Assembly: GCA_963747255.1 (NCBI GenBank)
Contig: CAVVEG010000018.1
Coordinates: 434,001 to 498,000, forward strand
Length of the DNA stretch: 64,000 bases
Source: CAIYRG01 sp963747255
GTDB taxonomy: Bacteria; Pseudomonadota; Alphaproteobacteria; Micropepsales; Micropepsaceae
Direction of reading: 5' to 3'
Part shown: positions 51,297-60,261 of the stretch, piece by piece
Layout of the letters: each line of letters starts with the position of its first letter
Position numbering within the stretch: the stretch's first letter is position 1
Notes under the pieces: model-generated
The model's database searches: none
What the model was told of the DNA's origin: nothing
What the model saw: only the letters and a program-made list of their open reading frames with translations
Made by a program: the position numbers and the translations under genes

Positions 51297-52057
51297 GCGT
51301 GTTTGCGGCATCTGCAGCTTTTTATGACGCGCTTTACGCTGACAAGGATTATGCGGGTGAAGCGCAGTATGTGGCGGCGCTTATCCGCAGATTGGTGCCG
51401 GACGCGCGATCACTTGCTGATTTTGGCTGTGGCACGGCGCGTCATGCTCGAACATTTGCGGAATTGGGATTCTCGGTCACAGGTGTTGATCGAAGTGCAT
51501 CTATGCTCGAACGTGCGAAAGCGGAGTTGTCTGGCGCGCCGCCCGAGGTCCGCGACAAAATTGCGTTGCGCGAGGGCGATATCCGAAACATACGTCTTGG
51601 CAGCGAGTTCGCCGCCGTTGTCGCACTATTTCACGTCATGAGTTATCAGGCCGGGAATGAAGATCTTGGCGCAGCGTTCTCGACCGCTGCGGAACACCTG
51701 GTGAGCGGTGGTGTTTTCATCTTTGACTTTTGGTATGGGCCTGGCGTTTTGCAGGATCCTCCGACAACGCGCGTAAGGCAATTTTCCATCGGGTCCCGCA
51801 AAGTGATCCGGATCGCCGAGCCCGTGCTCCACGCCATCGCCAACCTTGTCGATGTCAATTATCATTTCATCATTTCCACCAACGGGATATGCGAAGAGTT
51901 CTTCGAAACACACCGCATGCGTTATCTTTTCGTGCCCGAGATCGAACTGTTTATGCGCGGGAACAATCTCGTTCCGCTGTTCTGCTACGAATGGAAGAAG
52001 TGTGAGTCCCCGGGCGAGCGATGCTGGAACGCCGTTTTTGCAGCCCGCAAGTCCTGA
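51293..52057 (+). CDS. Class I SAM-dependent methyltransferase (sugar N- or O-methylation)
   Basis: 254 residues, starting as ATGA at the aminotransferase stop. Motif I is SLADFGCGTARHARTFAELG, then FSVTGVDRSASMLERAK, 'IALREGDIRNIRLGSEFAAV' and ALFHVMSYQ. This resembles small methyltransferases acting on amino sugars such as TDP-dimethylamino sugars. The tight coupling suggests it methylates the amino group made by the upstream enzyme. That is inference; no substrate residues can be judged. Confidence 0.82.
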   Translation: MSVFAASAAFYDALYADKDYAGEAQYVAALIRRLVPDARSLADFGCGTARHARTFAELGFSVTGVDRSASMLERAKAELSGAPPEVRDKIALREGDIRNIRLGSEFAAVVALFHVMSYQAGNEDLGAAFSTAAEHLVSGGVFIFDFWYGPGVLQDPPTTRVRQFSIGSRKVIRIAEPVLHAIANLVDVNYHFIISTNGICEEFFETHRMRYLFVPEIELFMRGNNLVPLFCYEWKKCESPGERCWNAVFAARKS

Positions 52058-52138
52058 CGTGAAAACCACACCGGAGCCGATAATCGACCCCTGCAGGTTC
52101 TCCATTGAATTCGTCGCATAACGGCGGGGCGGCCTAGA

Positions 52139-53338
52139 TTGCGCGTAGGTGTTTTCCCGGGGCCTATTGGGGCAACTGACGGCGGTGGCGCCACATTGCG
52201 GAACACACTGCTTCAGGCGATCGAAACGGCCTCGACACCGCACGAATTCATCATATGTCATCCACCGGCGGTGCCCTGCGCCTCGGCGACTTATTCATCA
52301 ATGGCAAAAGCAAAGATCAGCGCGCATCCTGTGTTGGGCCCAATCGCAAGGAAAGCACGAGCGGCAGTGAGACGCGAGGGTCACTCCCGAACGGCTCCGT
52401 CGTTCGAGGAAATCTGTTTGAGAGATCGCGAACTCGACCTGGCCTGGCTGTTGTCGCCAGGCGCAAATCCGGTGACCGCCCCATACATCGCGACCGTATG
52501 GGATCTCGAGCACCGCAAACAACCATTTTTCCCCGAGGTCAGTCATACCGGGTGGACCTGGGAAGCCCGTGAACAAAATTTTCGTTCATTACTGCCGAGA
52601 GCGGCAAGAGTTCTGACCGGTACGGAAGCGGGCAAGCGGGAAATCGTCGAGTTCTACGGTGTTCCGTCTGAAAATATCCGCGTCATCGCCCATCCCGCGG
52701 CCAACAAATTCCGGCAGGGCTCGAACGCGCCGATCCCGGATGTCCGAACCAAATATGAACTCCCGGATCCGTTTATATTTTATCCGGCGCAATTCTGGCC
52801 GCACAAAAATCATGTGAATCTTCTCATGGGACTGCGGCATTTCAATGAAATCTCGAAAAGGCCGTTGCGCCTGGCTCTGAGCGGCAGCGACAAGGGAAAT
52901 CTGGACTATATCCGGAGTGTCGTTGTCGAGCTTGGGCTGACAGAGTGCGTGACATTTCTGGGCTTCGTTCCCGATCAGGATATGACGGGATTGTACCGGG
53001 AGGCGCTGGCATTGTTTTATCCAACCCTGTTTGGTCCGGATAATCTTCCTCCGCTGGAGGCGTTTGCGGCGGAATGCCCCGTTGCGGCATCGAATATCCC
53101 GGGCGCCAGCGAGCAACTGGGCGATGCGGCGTTGCTTTTCGATCCGGTCAGTCCCGCGGATATCGCGGAAACAATGCGCAAGATTTCGAATCCGGAAATC
53201 AGGATGTCGTTGGTAGCGAAGGGAAGGGAAGTGGTCGCCGGGCGGACCCCCGAAAAATATGTGGCGCAGATTTGCGCGATCGTGGACGAGTTTGCACCTT
53301 ACCGCCGCTGCTGGGGCCGCAATTACGCGCACACCTGA
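52139..53338 (+). CDS. Glycosyltransferase family 4, TTG start
   Basis: 399 residues from TTG 52139, with GGGGCGG upstream; no ATG or GTG fits because RVGVFPGPIGATDGGGATLR is already the N-terminal strand and donor loop. The C-terminal domain has YPAQFWPHKNHVNLLMGLRH, LALSGSDKGNLDYI, VTFLGFVPDQDMTGLYREAL, and TLFGPDNLPPLEAFAAECPV with the catalytic Glu region. It is of the mannosyltransferase-like subgroup (PHKN, FxPDxxLxxLYxxA). An 81-bp gap precedes it, so it may start a new translational unit. Confidence 0.87.
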   Translation: MRVGVFPGPIGATDGGGATLRNTLLQAIETASTPHEFIICHPPAVPCASATYSSMAKAKISAHPVLGPIARKARAAVRREGHSRTAPSFEEICLRDRELDLAWLLSPGANPVTAPYIATVWDLEHRKQPFFPEVSHTGWTWEAREQNFRSLLPRAARVLTGTEAGKREIVEFYGVPSENIRVIAHPAANKFRQGSNAPIPDVRTKYELPDPFIFYPAQFWPHKNHVNLLMGLRHFNEISKRPLRLALSGSDKGNLDYIRSVVVELGLTECVTFLGFVPDQDMTGLYREALALFYPTLFGPDNLPPLEAFAAECPVAASNIPGASEQLGDAALLFDPVSPADIAETMRKISNPEIRMSLVAKGREVVAGRTPEKYVAQICAIVDEFAPYRRCWGRNYAHT

Positions 53339-53446
53339 TCGAGGTGGTGCTGTCAACCGGCAGCTTGTCGAGCGCGAGAGGACGCACTCGGTGATGTGGA
53401 ATTTGGCGTGCTGCCGGCACGTTGTTGATGGCGGCGCGGCTTTCTG

Positions 53447-54451
53447 ATGCGTTGTCCTGCATTGGTCGATTTGCCGGCGCCGCCTGAAGGAAAAACCGGC
53501 TGGCCATGGACCGTGGAGAGCTCGCACGTTCCGCCTTGCCGCAAGGATGGCAGCCAATGGCCGCGCATTTCGATTGTCACACCGAGCTACAATCAGGGCG
53601 AGTTCATCGAGGAGACAATCCGGTCCGTTCTGCTCCAGGGCTACCCTGATCTCGAATATCTTGTGTTCGACGGTGGCTCGACGGACGGCAGTGTGGATAT
53701 CATTCGCAAATATGCACGTTGGCTTACCTGGTGGACCAGTGCGAAGGACGGCGGTCAGACGGACGCCATCGATAGGGGCTTGGGAAAAAGCAGCGGGCAG
53801 CTTTTCAACTGGATCAATTCGGATGACATGTTGCTGCCAGAGGCGCTCTTCCACATTGCCAGCGCATTCCGGGGAAGGCCGATCGCTGCCCCCATCATCA
53901 CCGGTTCAGGCATCTCATCGACCCAAATGCTGTTGAACCGCAGGCTTTCGACAAGGGCGCTCGTCAGGGGCAAAACCTATTTTTCCCAGCCTGGCCTCTG
54001 GTTGGTTTGCGCCAAAGTCAGGGAAACGGGACTGAACCCACGACTGCAATTCGCATTCGACTACGAGATGATCCTCAGATACCTGAGCCGCTACCCCGAC
54101 GTCGATTACATCAGCAAAACCGTGGCTTTCTTTCGGGTCCACAGGGGCTCGAAGTCTGTGCACTCGCCGGGCATGTTTCGCACAGAAATTTTCCGGACAT
54201 TGTCAGATCTTTCGCGTACGGAAGGACGCGCGCGTGACCGGCGGATGTGCCGCAAACTGTTGCGCCGGAAAATCTGGTACAAATATTTACTGAATTGCCT
54301 GGGTGGGAGTGTTCCCGCAAAGCGCGCCGCCGTAACGCTGACACTGCTCGCGCTGAGGCGGCCTACAGAACGCCTGAACAGGTTCTGGTTGGGAGCCATA
54401 AGGCGCATCCTGCTCGATCGCTCGCGTTGGGCGCGGCGATTGCCGGAATAG
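53447..54451 (+). CDS. Glycosyltransferase family 2 (GT-A), 1
   Basis: 334 residues. The donor domain is at residues 35-240: PRISIVTPSYNQGEFIEETI, YLVFDGGSTDGSVDIIRKY, WWTSAKDGGQTDAIDRGL, and the DxD equivalent in FNWINSDDMLLPEAL. The C-terminal 90 residues are basic and helix-rich, suited to membrane association. The N-terminal about 35 residues (MRCPALVDLPAPPEGKTGWP) are an unusual proline-rich lead, and a later start is possible though none is obvious. A 108-bp gap before it shows no other feature. Confidence 0.88.
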   Translation: MRCPALVDLPAPPEGKTGWPWTVESSHVPPCRKDGSQWPRISIVTPSYNQGEFIEETIRSVLLQGYPDLEYLVFDGGSTDGSVDIIRKYARWLTWWTSAKDGGQTDAIDRGLGKSSGQLFNWINSDDMLLPEALFHIASAFRGRPIAAPIITGSGISSTQMLLNRRLSTRALVRGKTYFSQPGLWLVCAKVRETGLNPRLQFAFDYEMILRYLSRYPDVDYISKTVAFFRVHRGSKSVHSPGMFRTEIFRTLSDLSRTEGRARDRRMCRKLLRRKIWYKYLLNCLGGSVPAKRAAVTLTLLALRRPTERLNRFWLGAIRRILLDRSRWARRLPE

Positions 54452-54467
54452 GCGTCATCCGCAAGCC

Positions 54468-55490
54468 GTGACTCGCAACCCCGTGAACCCGCGCGTTTCA
54501 GTCATCACACCGACGAAGAATCGCCAGCAGCTTCTCCATGAAACGATGGAATCGGTCCGGCTGCAGGATTTTACCGATTGGGAACATATCGTCGTCGATG
54601 ACGGCTCGGAGGACGGTACCGAGGCTGACGTTACGCAACGCGCGGCGTCAGATCCGCGCCTGCGTTACATCCGGCGGTCTCGTCCTCCGGGTGGTCCCTG
54701 TGCCTGCCGCAATATCGGCATTCGCGAGAGCCGGGGCGATTATGTTGTTTTCCTCGATTTGGACGATCTGCTCGTGCCAGGATGTCTGGGGCGGCGGGTT
54801 GCGGTCATGGATCGCAATCAGGACCTCGATTTCGCTACCTTCCAGACCGCTTCCCATTTCGCGCACCAACCCGGCGATATTCGCAGCAATGTTGCGTCCG
54901 AATTGTGGGGAGACGATCTGCTTCGCTTTCTGGTTCTGGAGACGCCGTGGTTCATCACCGCGCCCGTGTGGCGAAAATCGGCGCTGGTACGCCTCGGTGG
55001 GTTCGACGAAACGCTGGCAAGCTGGGAGGATTTTGAACTCCACATCCGCGCCATCACCGCGGGGTTTCGTTATCTGCGCTTCCCGGAGCCCGATCATCAC
55101 CTGCGGTCGCACCGCGAGGACACAAGACTGAGCGTTGAACTGACCCGTTCGCCGCGTCACCTCGAAGGTGTGATGCCAATGTTGCAGAAATTGGAACGGC
55201 TTGTGCATGAAGGACCCGGCATGAACTGGCTGCGGCAGCGCGCGCTGTGCAGCCTGTATTTTCTGATCGCGGAATTCTGGTTGGGCTTGGACAATTTTCC
55301 GGCGTCAGTCCGCACCTGGCGCGGAATCCGCCGCCGCCCGATCGGATCGCGATTTCTCTTTCTGTCCGGCGTGACTCTGCTGGCCTGGTACTCTTATGGG
55401 GGACCCAGCCGGAGGCTCGCGGCACGGGTTGCCCATAAGTGGAAGGGATGGATGCGCCTTCGAACCAATCCGGAATTACTGTCGATTTGA
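54468..55490 (+). CDS. Glycosyltransferase family 2 (GT-A), 2
   Basis: 340 residues from GTG 54468. PRVSVITPTKNRQQLLHETM, HIVVDDGSEDGTEADV, GPCACRNIGIRESRGDYVVF and FLDLDDLLVPGCL give the nucleotide-sugar and metal site; ETLASWEDFELHIRAITAGF gives the acceptor-side acidic pair. The C-terminus ends basic (RVAHKWKGWMRLRTNPELL). Its last base overlaps the start of the next gene (TGATG). It is an inverting transferase with unknown donor. Confidence 0.88.
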   Translation: MTRNPVNPRVSVITPTKNRQQLLHETMESVRLQDFTDWEHIVVDDGSEDGTEADVTQRAASDPRLRYIRRSRPPGGPCACRNIGIRESRGDYVVFLDLDDLLVPGCLGRRVAVMDRNQDLDFATFQTASHFAHQPGDIRSNVASELWGDDLLRFLVLETPWFITAPVWRKSALVRLGGFDETLASWEDFELHIRAITAGFRYLRFPEPDHHLRSHREDTRLSVELTRSPRHLEGVMPMLQKLERLVHEGPGMNWLRQRALCSLYFLIAEFWLGLDNFPASVRTWRGIRRRPIGSRFLFLSGVTLLAWYSYGGPSRRLAARVAHKWKGWMRLRTNPELLSI

Positions 55491-56407
55491 TGCGCGTCAA
55501 CTGCATCTATATTGCTGCGTCGGCGAGGGACACGCGGTTTACGCGCATTTGCGTCGCCAGCATCCGCCACTTTTATCCTGAGATACCGGTGCGTATTTTG
55601 ACCGGCGGGCGTGTCGAGCCGGGACTCCTGTCCGAGCTTCGACGGTACTGGGACGTGGAACCGGCGGATTTTCCTTTGGGTGAGTATGGCTGGGGATTCG
55701 TAAAGCTTGAGCCGCTTTTCGGCCGGGCCGGCGAACGGTTCCTCGTTCTGGATTCGGATACCGTGCTTGCCGGTCCCGTGCTTGACCTCTGGTCGGACAG
55801 CGGGGCCCAGTTTCTGGTGGACGATGAACAGCAATCGGAAGCGGACACCGCCCGGCTGTACTACGATTGGCGGAAAATGCGCGAGATCGATGCACACGCC
55901 ACCCCTCCGCAATTTGTTTTCAATAGCGGCCAGTGGTTCGGGAGCGCCGGAGTTCTGTCGCGGAGCGATTTTTCGCCATGGTTGGATTGGGACATGCCGC
56001 GACGGCTACGGTATGCGCACGCTTTTATGCCCGGCGATCAGGGCGTGCTGAATTATGTACTCAATCGAAAAGTGGCACTCGGGGCCCTCCACGTGCAGCG
56101 GCGAAATCTGATGCGCTGGCCGGGTCATACAATGGATGGTCTCGATGCGGGCGCGGTCGCACAGGGACGTGCTCCGCCGCTCATTGTCCATTGGGCGGGT
56201 ATGAAAAAGCCCCGGTTGCGGGAGATGGAGGGCTCCGATCTTCTCGCTTTCTTTGAGGCGATCTATTACCGGAGCATGCCCGCGGGGGCAGTGCGGCGCC
56301 AATTCAAGGCTTGCCGTCATGCTTCCGGACACTGGCTGCGCGACGCACGCGTGAAGGCGAGAATGCACTTCGACCAATTCACCAGCCGCCGGGCCGCGGT
56401 AATCTGA
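55490..56407 (+). CDS. Glycosyltransferase, GT8-like/nucleotide-diphospho-sugar transferase
   Basis: 305 residues from ATG 55490. 'VNCIYIAASARDTRFTRICV', ASIRHFYPEIPVRILTGG, then a DxD in RFLVLDSDTVLAGPVLDL, FNSGQWFGSAGVLSRSDF and PGDQGVLNYVLNRKV. The D-S-D with a later GDQGVLN is the pattern of GT8-like retaining transferases. It shares a TGATG junction with the previous gene and lies 11 bp before the next. An upstream start at 55439 would overlap the previous gene by 52 bp and is less likely. Confidence 0.75.
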   Translation: MRVNCIYIAASARDTRFTRICVASIRHFYPEIPVRILTGGRVEPGLLSELRRYWDVEPADFPLGEYGWGFVKLEPLFGRAGERFLVLDSDTVLAGPVLDLWSDSGAQFLVDDEQQSEADTARLYYDWRKMREIDAHATPPQFVFNSGQWFGSAGVLSRSDFSPWLDWDMPRRLRYAHAFMPGDQGVLNYVLNRKVALGALHVQRRNLMRWPGHTMDGLDAGAVAQGRAPPLIVHWAGMKKPRLREMEGSDLLAFFEAIYYRSMPAGAVRRQFKACRHASGHWLRDARVKARMHFDQFTSRRAAVI

Positions 56408-56418
56408 AATCCGGCGAC

Positions 56419-57397
56419 ATGATTTCGGTTATCGTATGTACGCATAATCCGCGCCCGGAGTACCTCTCGCGCGTCATTGAGGGACTGCGGACACAAACCC
56501 TTCGCCGCAGCGCATGGGAGCTTATCATCGTTGACAACGCCAGCGAGCCGGAAAAGGCGCCGCGGGCGGACCTGAGTTGGCATCCGGACGCAAAGCTGAT
56601 TTCGGAAACCCGGCTGGGCTTGACGCCGGCGCGTCTGCGCGGGATTCGCCAGGCGAAGGGCAACCTCCTCGTCTTTGTTGACGACGATAATGTGCTGGAT
56701 CCCGACTATCTGGAAAATTCGATCAGGATCGCAGACGAAAGACCATTTCTCGGTTCATGGAGCGGGCAGTGCCGCCCGGGCTTCGAAACGGTTCCGCCCG
56801 AGTGGACAAGGCGCTACTGGGGGAATCTCGCATTGCGTGAATTCGACCGGGACGTATGGTCCAATCTGCCGCGTCTCGCCGACACGATGCCCTGCGGCGC
56901 AGGACTTTGTGTTCGGCGGGCGGTGGCACTCCGCTATGTCGAACTGCATGATTCGGGCAATCGCAAGTTTCAACTGGACCGTGCCGGAAATTCGCTTCTT
57001 TCGGGTGGCGATAACGATCTCGCCGCGTCTGCCTGCGACCTTGGTTTGGGCGTCGGTCTCATGACTTCGCTGAAACTCACCCACCTGATGCCCCCCGAGC
57101 GCTTCACCGAAGAGTATTTGGCCCGGCTCGTGGAAGGAATTCAGCTTTTCCGGAACTCTGCTCGATGCGGAGCGAGGCATCAGAGCACCCGATCGCGGTT
57201 TGATTGGCAGGCTCGGCGATGCATTGCGGCTGGCGCGCCTGCGCCCGCCGCATCGCCGAATCTTGATGGCGGCACGTCGAGGTCGCGTTCGCGCATTGCG
57301 AATGATTGCGGACAAAAATTCCAACCCGGAGGAATCGCCCACTGCGCCGGTCATTGCGCGTGATGAAATCTGTGTCTCCGCGACCGCTCCCGAATGA
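56419..57397 (+). CDS. Glycosyltransferase family 2 (GT-A), 3, frameshifted near the C-terminus
   Basis: From ATG 56419: ISVIVCTHNPRPEYLSRVIE, ELIIVDNASEPE, LVFVDDDNVLDPDYL (DDD metal site), ADTMPCGAGLCVRRAVAL and LSGGDNDLAASACDLGLGVG. After GIQLFR near 57150 the frame becomes low-quality and Arg/Ser-rich. Removing one A at 57154-57155 restores LFRTLLDAERGIRAPDRGL and a natural basic C-terminus ending at TGA 57397, giving 325 residues. Otherwise the frame runs to 57363 with an altered last 70 residues. The catalytic domain is intact either way. Confidence 0.78.
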
Positions 57398-57410
57398 TGT
57401 GCGGCGAGTT

Positions 57411-58142
57411 GTGAAAACCCTGATCAAACGCAGCCTCGCAGCACTCGATTACCGGATCGAGAGCACACGATATGTGCCGCGTCAGTTACTGGAGCCGCGG
57501 AACCTCAAGCGGATCGAGTTCGATGACGTCGTATGCCGTCGAATGTTCGACGTGGGTCCGGAACTGAATTTCATCCAGATTGGCGCGTTCGACGGAATTG
57601 TCGGGGATCCGTTGCGGAAATACATCGTCCTATGCGGCTGGCGGGGCATTCTCGTCGAGCCACAGCCCTACGCTGTCGAACGACTGCGCAGCCTGTATGC
57701 CGATAACACGCGAATCTCGATCATTCCCGCGGCCATGGACCGGCAGCCTGGAACGCGAATCCTCTACACAGTGGATTCCTGCAATCTCCCCGGCTGGGCC
57801 GGTGGCCTGGCCTCATTCGATCGGGAGAATATCGTCAAGCATGCCGGTCTGGTCGCCGGTCTGGAAACAATGATTCGCGAGATAACGGTACCTTGCATTT
57901 CCTTTGCATCGGTTCTGCAGCAGGCGCCGGATCGTATCGATGTGCTGCAGATCGACACCGAAGGGTATGACGGTGAAATCCTCGGAATGTTTCCATTCGA
58001 GGATTTCAGGCCTGCCATCGTGCATTGGGAAGTGAAGCACCTGACCAAGCGTCAGCGTGAAGAATGCCTGGAGCGGCTTGGAAGAACCGGCTACCGATTT
58101 GCCAGCTCGGGCAGTGAAGACATGCTGGCCGTAAATTTCTGA
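57411..58142 (+). CDS. FkbM-family methyltransferase 2
   Basis: 243 residues from GTG 57411; ATG 57363 is an in-frame alternative that would overlap the previous gene by 35 bp. Motif I is LNFIQIGAFDGIVGDPLRKY, then CGWRGILVEPQPYAVERL, and the family signature IDVLQIDTEGYDGEILGMF, followed by RPAIVHWEVKHLT. It is most like FkbM proteins that methylate sugars. It differs from the other three in this locus, so each may act on a different position or residue. Confidence 0.85.
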   Translation: MKTLIKRSLAALDYRIESTRYVPRQLLEPRNLKRIEFDDVVCRRMFDVGPELNFIQIGAFDGIVGDPLRKYIVLCGWRGILVEPQPYAVERLRSLYADNTRISIIPAAMDRQPGTRILYTVDSCNLPGWAGGLASFDRENIVKHAGLVAGLETMIREITVPCISFASVLQQAPDRIDVLQIDTEGYDGEILGMFPFEDFRPAIVHWEVKHLTKRQREECLERLGRTGYRFASSGSEDMLAVNF

Positions 58143-58172
58143 AACAATAGTTTTTCTGCTCGGGTAAGATTC

Positions 58173-58988
58173 ATGAGACTTGCAGCGCTTCGGCACAATG
58201 CCGTTACGCGGGCGAAAGAACTCGTCTACGGACGGCGGGGCGAACCGTATCGACTCGGGGATCAGACATTGCGGTTTGTGCCGGGTACCCGGCCCGTCAG
58301 ATTGCGTTATGCAAGTTCCGCAAATGCAATTGCCCGCTACGACGCGCTTGAAATCGCCTGGCTGAGTTGCAATCTGAAACAGGGAAGCACCGCAATCGAT
58401 GTGGGCGCATATTGCGGATCCTACGCACTGATCATGGCGGCCCTTTGCGGGCGTCGCGGATCCGTCGTGGCGTTCGAGCCCGATCCCTATGCCCGCGAAG
58501 TCCTTTTCCGGAACATTGAACTGAACCCCGGGATTCGCAAGCCCGTTATCGAAAGCTTCGCGTGTTCTGATCGATTGGGCAAGGCGACGCTGTTCAGTCG
58601 CGGAGGTAACTCGCAGTCCTCGCTGGCGCGGTCGGCAGTCGAGTTCTCCCAGGAGCATTCGTCGGAGCGGATCGATGTCGATATTACGACTCTCGACGCC
58701 TATATCGTGAACAATCAGCTTCCACCGCCGGATTGCGTCAAAATCGACGCAGAAGGTGCGGAAATCCGCATCCTCATGGGAGCCACTGGAGTTCTTTCAG
58801 GTGGAGCGGAGATTCTGTGCGAACTCCACCCGTATGCGTGGCCGGAATTCGGTAACACATTCGAGGAACTGCTGGACCTTTTGAAATCATGTCACCGGAG
58901 GGTCCGGTATCTCGACGAGACGCGGGAATTCTCGGGCGATCCGCGTTATGGAGTCGCGCTGCTCGAGCGAAGCGATTTAGCGAATTAG
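58173..58988 (+). CDS. FkbM-family methyltransferase 3
   Basis: 271 residues. GSTAIDVGAYCGSYALIMA (motif I), GSVVAFEPDPYAREVLFRNI (acidic ribose loop), VDITTLDAYIVNNQLPPPDC and VKIDAEGAEIRILMGATGVL, then GGAEILCELHPYAWPE. These are complete FkbM motifs. The N-terminal 50 residues form a basic cap. It starts 30 bp after FkbM 2, and the next GT begins 4 bp after its stop. Confidence 0.88.
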   Translation: MRLAALRHNAVTRAKELVYGRRGEPYRLGDQTLRFVPGTRPVRLRYASSANAIARYDALEIAWLSCNLKQGSTAIDVGAYCGSYALIMAALCGRRGSVVAFEPDPYAREVLFRNIELNPGIRKPVIESFACSDRLGKATLFSRGGNSQSSLARSAVEFSQEHSSERIDVDITTLDAYIVNNQLPPPDCVKIDAEGAEIRILMGATGVLSGGAEILCELHPYAWPEFGNTFEELLDLLKSCHRRVRYLDETREFSGDPRYGVALLERSDLAN

Positions 58989-58992
58989 CATT

Positions 58993-60239
58993 TTGCCGCC
59001 CCGGGTGCTGCATGTAGTGGAAACTCTGGGTCACGGGGCCGTCGAGAACTGGCTGCTGCGGATGCTTGCCCATGCGAGGCGGCGCGGCATCGATCTGGAC
59101 TGGAGCTTTTATTGTCAGCTCGATCGGCCCGGTAAACTGGACGAGAGGGCGCGCGCGCTCGGCGTGCGGGTCATCCATTCGCCCGTGCCAATTGGGCGCA
59201 AGGTGGAATTTGTTCGCGCTCTTCGCGGCGAACTGAAACGCGGGGCGTACAATGTCCTGCATTGCCATCACGATCTGATCAGCGGTGTATATCTCGCAGC
59301 TTCCCTCGGGATTTCGATCAACCGCCGCATTGTGCATGTCCACAATGCCGACGAACAGGTGCTGACCCCCAGCAGTCTGAAGCAGGTTCTCTATCGTGAG
59401 CCGCTGCGCAGAACTTGCATGTCGCTGTCCGATGCTATTGTGGCAAATTCGAGCCACGCTCTGAAAACGTTCCTGGCGGGGCGTGAGCAGCGCAGCGGAC
59501 GCGATATGGTCTGCTATTACGGTGTCGATCCGGAGCCGTTCGCAAATGCGACCGCAGACCGGACCCGATTCCGCCGCAGTTTGGGAATTCCGGAGGACGC
59601 GCTCATCGTCCTGTTCGCTGGACGTTTGGTGCCCGAAAAAATCCGCTGTTCGCGGTCGATGTGATCGCTGGGATGCGCCGGCGCAATCCCGGCATCTTCG
59701 GAGTTTTCGCCGGAACCGGATCGCTCGAATCCGCGCTACGCGACCGTGCAGACGAGCTGAACATTTCTGAAGCCGTCCGTCTGACGGGATGGCGGAACGA
59801 CCTGGCGGAGGTAATGAGCTGCTGCGACTGGTTCATCCTGCCGCGTCCAGAGCATCCGATGGAGGGGTTTGGCCTTGCGATTGTCGAAGCGCAGCTCGCA
59901 GGGCTTCGGTTACTGCTGTCGCAGGGCATTGCCGACGACCCCTTACTGCCAGGAGCTTGCTTCCGTCGACTACCGCTCGCATCGGGCCCCGCCAATTGGG
60001 CGGATGCTGCGCTCGAACTTTTAAGCGAGGTTGTCCCGCAATCGGGGACGGTGTTTGGAACGCTGAAGCGATCTTCCATGGACATGGACTACGCATTGTC
60101 GGCGTTACTCACTATTCATTCGACCGAGGATTCTATTCAGTGGTTTAGGCGCATATCTGATGTACGTCGTTCAGACCCAACGATGCGCCATAAGACTGAT
60201 GGTCAGAGCGCACCATCAGTGATGCAGCGCGGCAATTGA
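58993..60239 (+). CDS. Glycosyltransferase family 4, frameshifted in an A-run
   Basis: TTG start at 58993: 'PPRVLHVVETLGHGAVENWL' (an altered GGAE motif), YNVLHCHHDLISGVYLAASL, RIVHVHNADEQVLTPSSL and ALIVLFAGRLVPEK, then the frame breaks. A second frame continues VIAGMRRRNPGIFGVFAGTG, 'ISEAVRLTGWRNDLAEVMSC', PRPEHPMEGFGLAIVEAQLA (E-x7-E) and the rest. Six As at 59636-59641 join them; seven would give EKNPLFAVDVIAGM and a 415-residue protein. A homopolymer error is the simplest explanation. Without it the donor-binding half would be translated only from 59661. Confidence 0.82.
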
Positions 60240-60261
60240 AAACCGTCCGGCTTTCGGAACT

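Noticed and set aside
52589..53854. Long minus-strand frame in the glycosyltransferase region
   Set aside because: The plus-strand frames hold complete GT4 and GT2 motifs. The antisense peptide has no recognisable fold.
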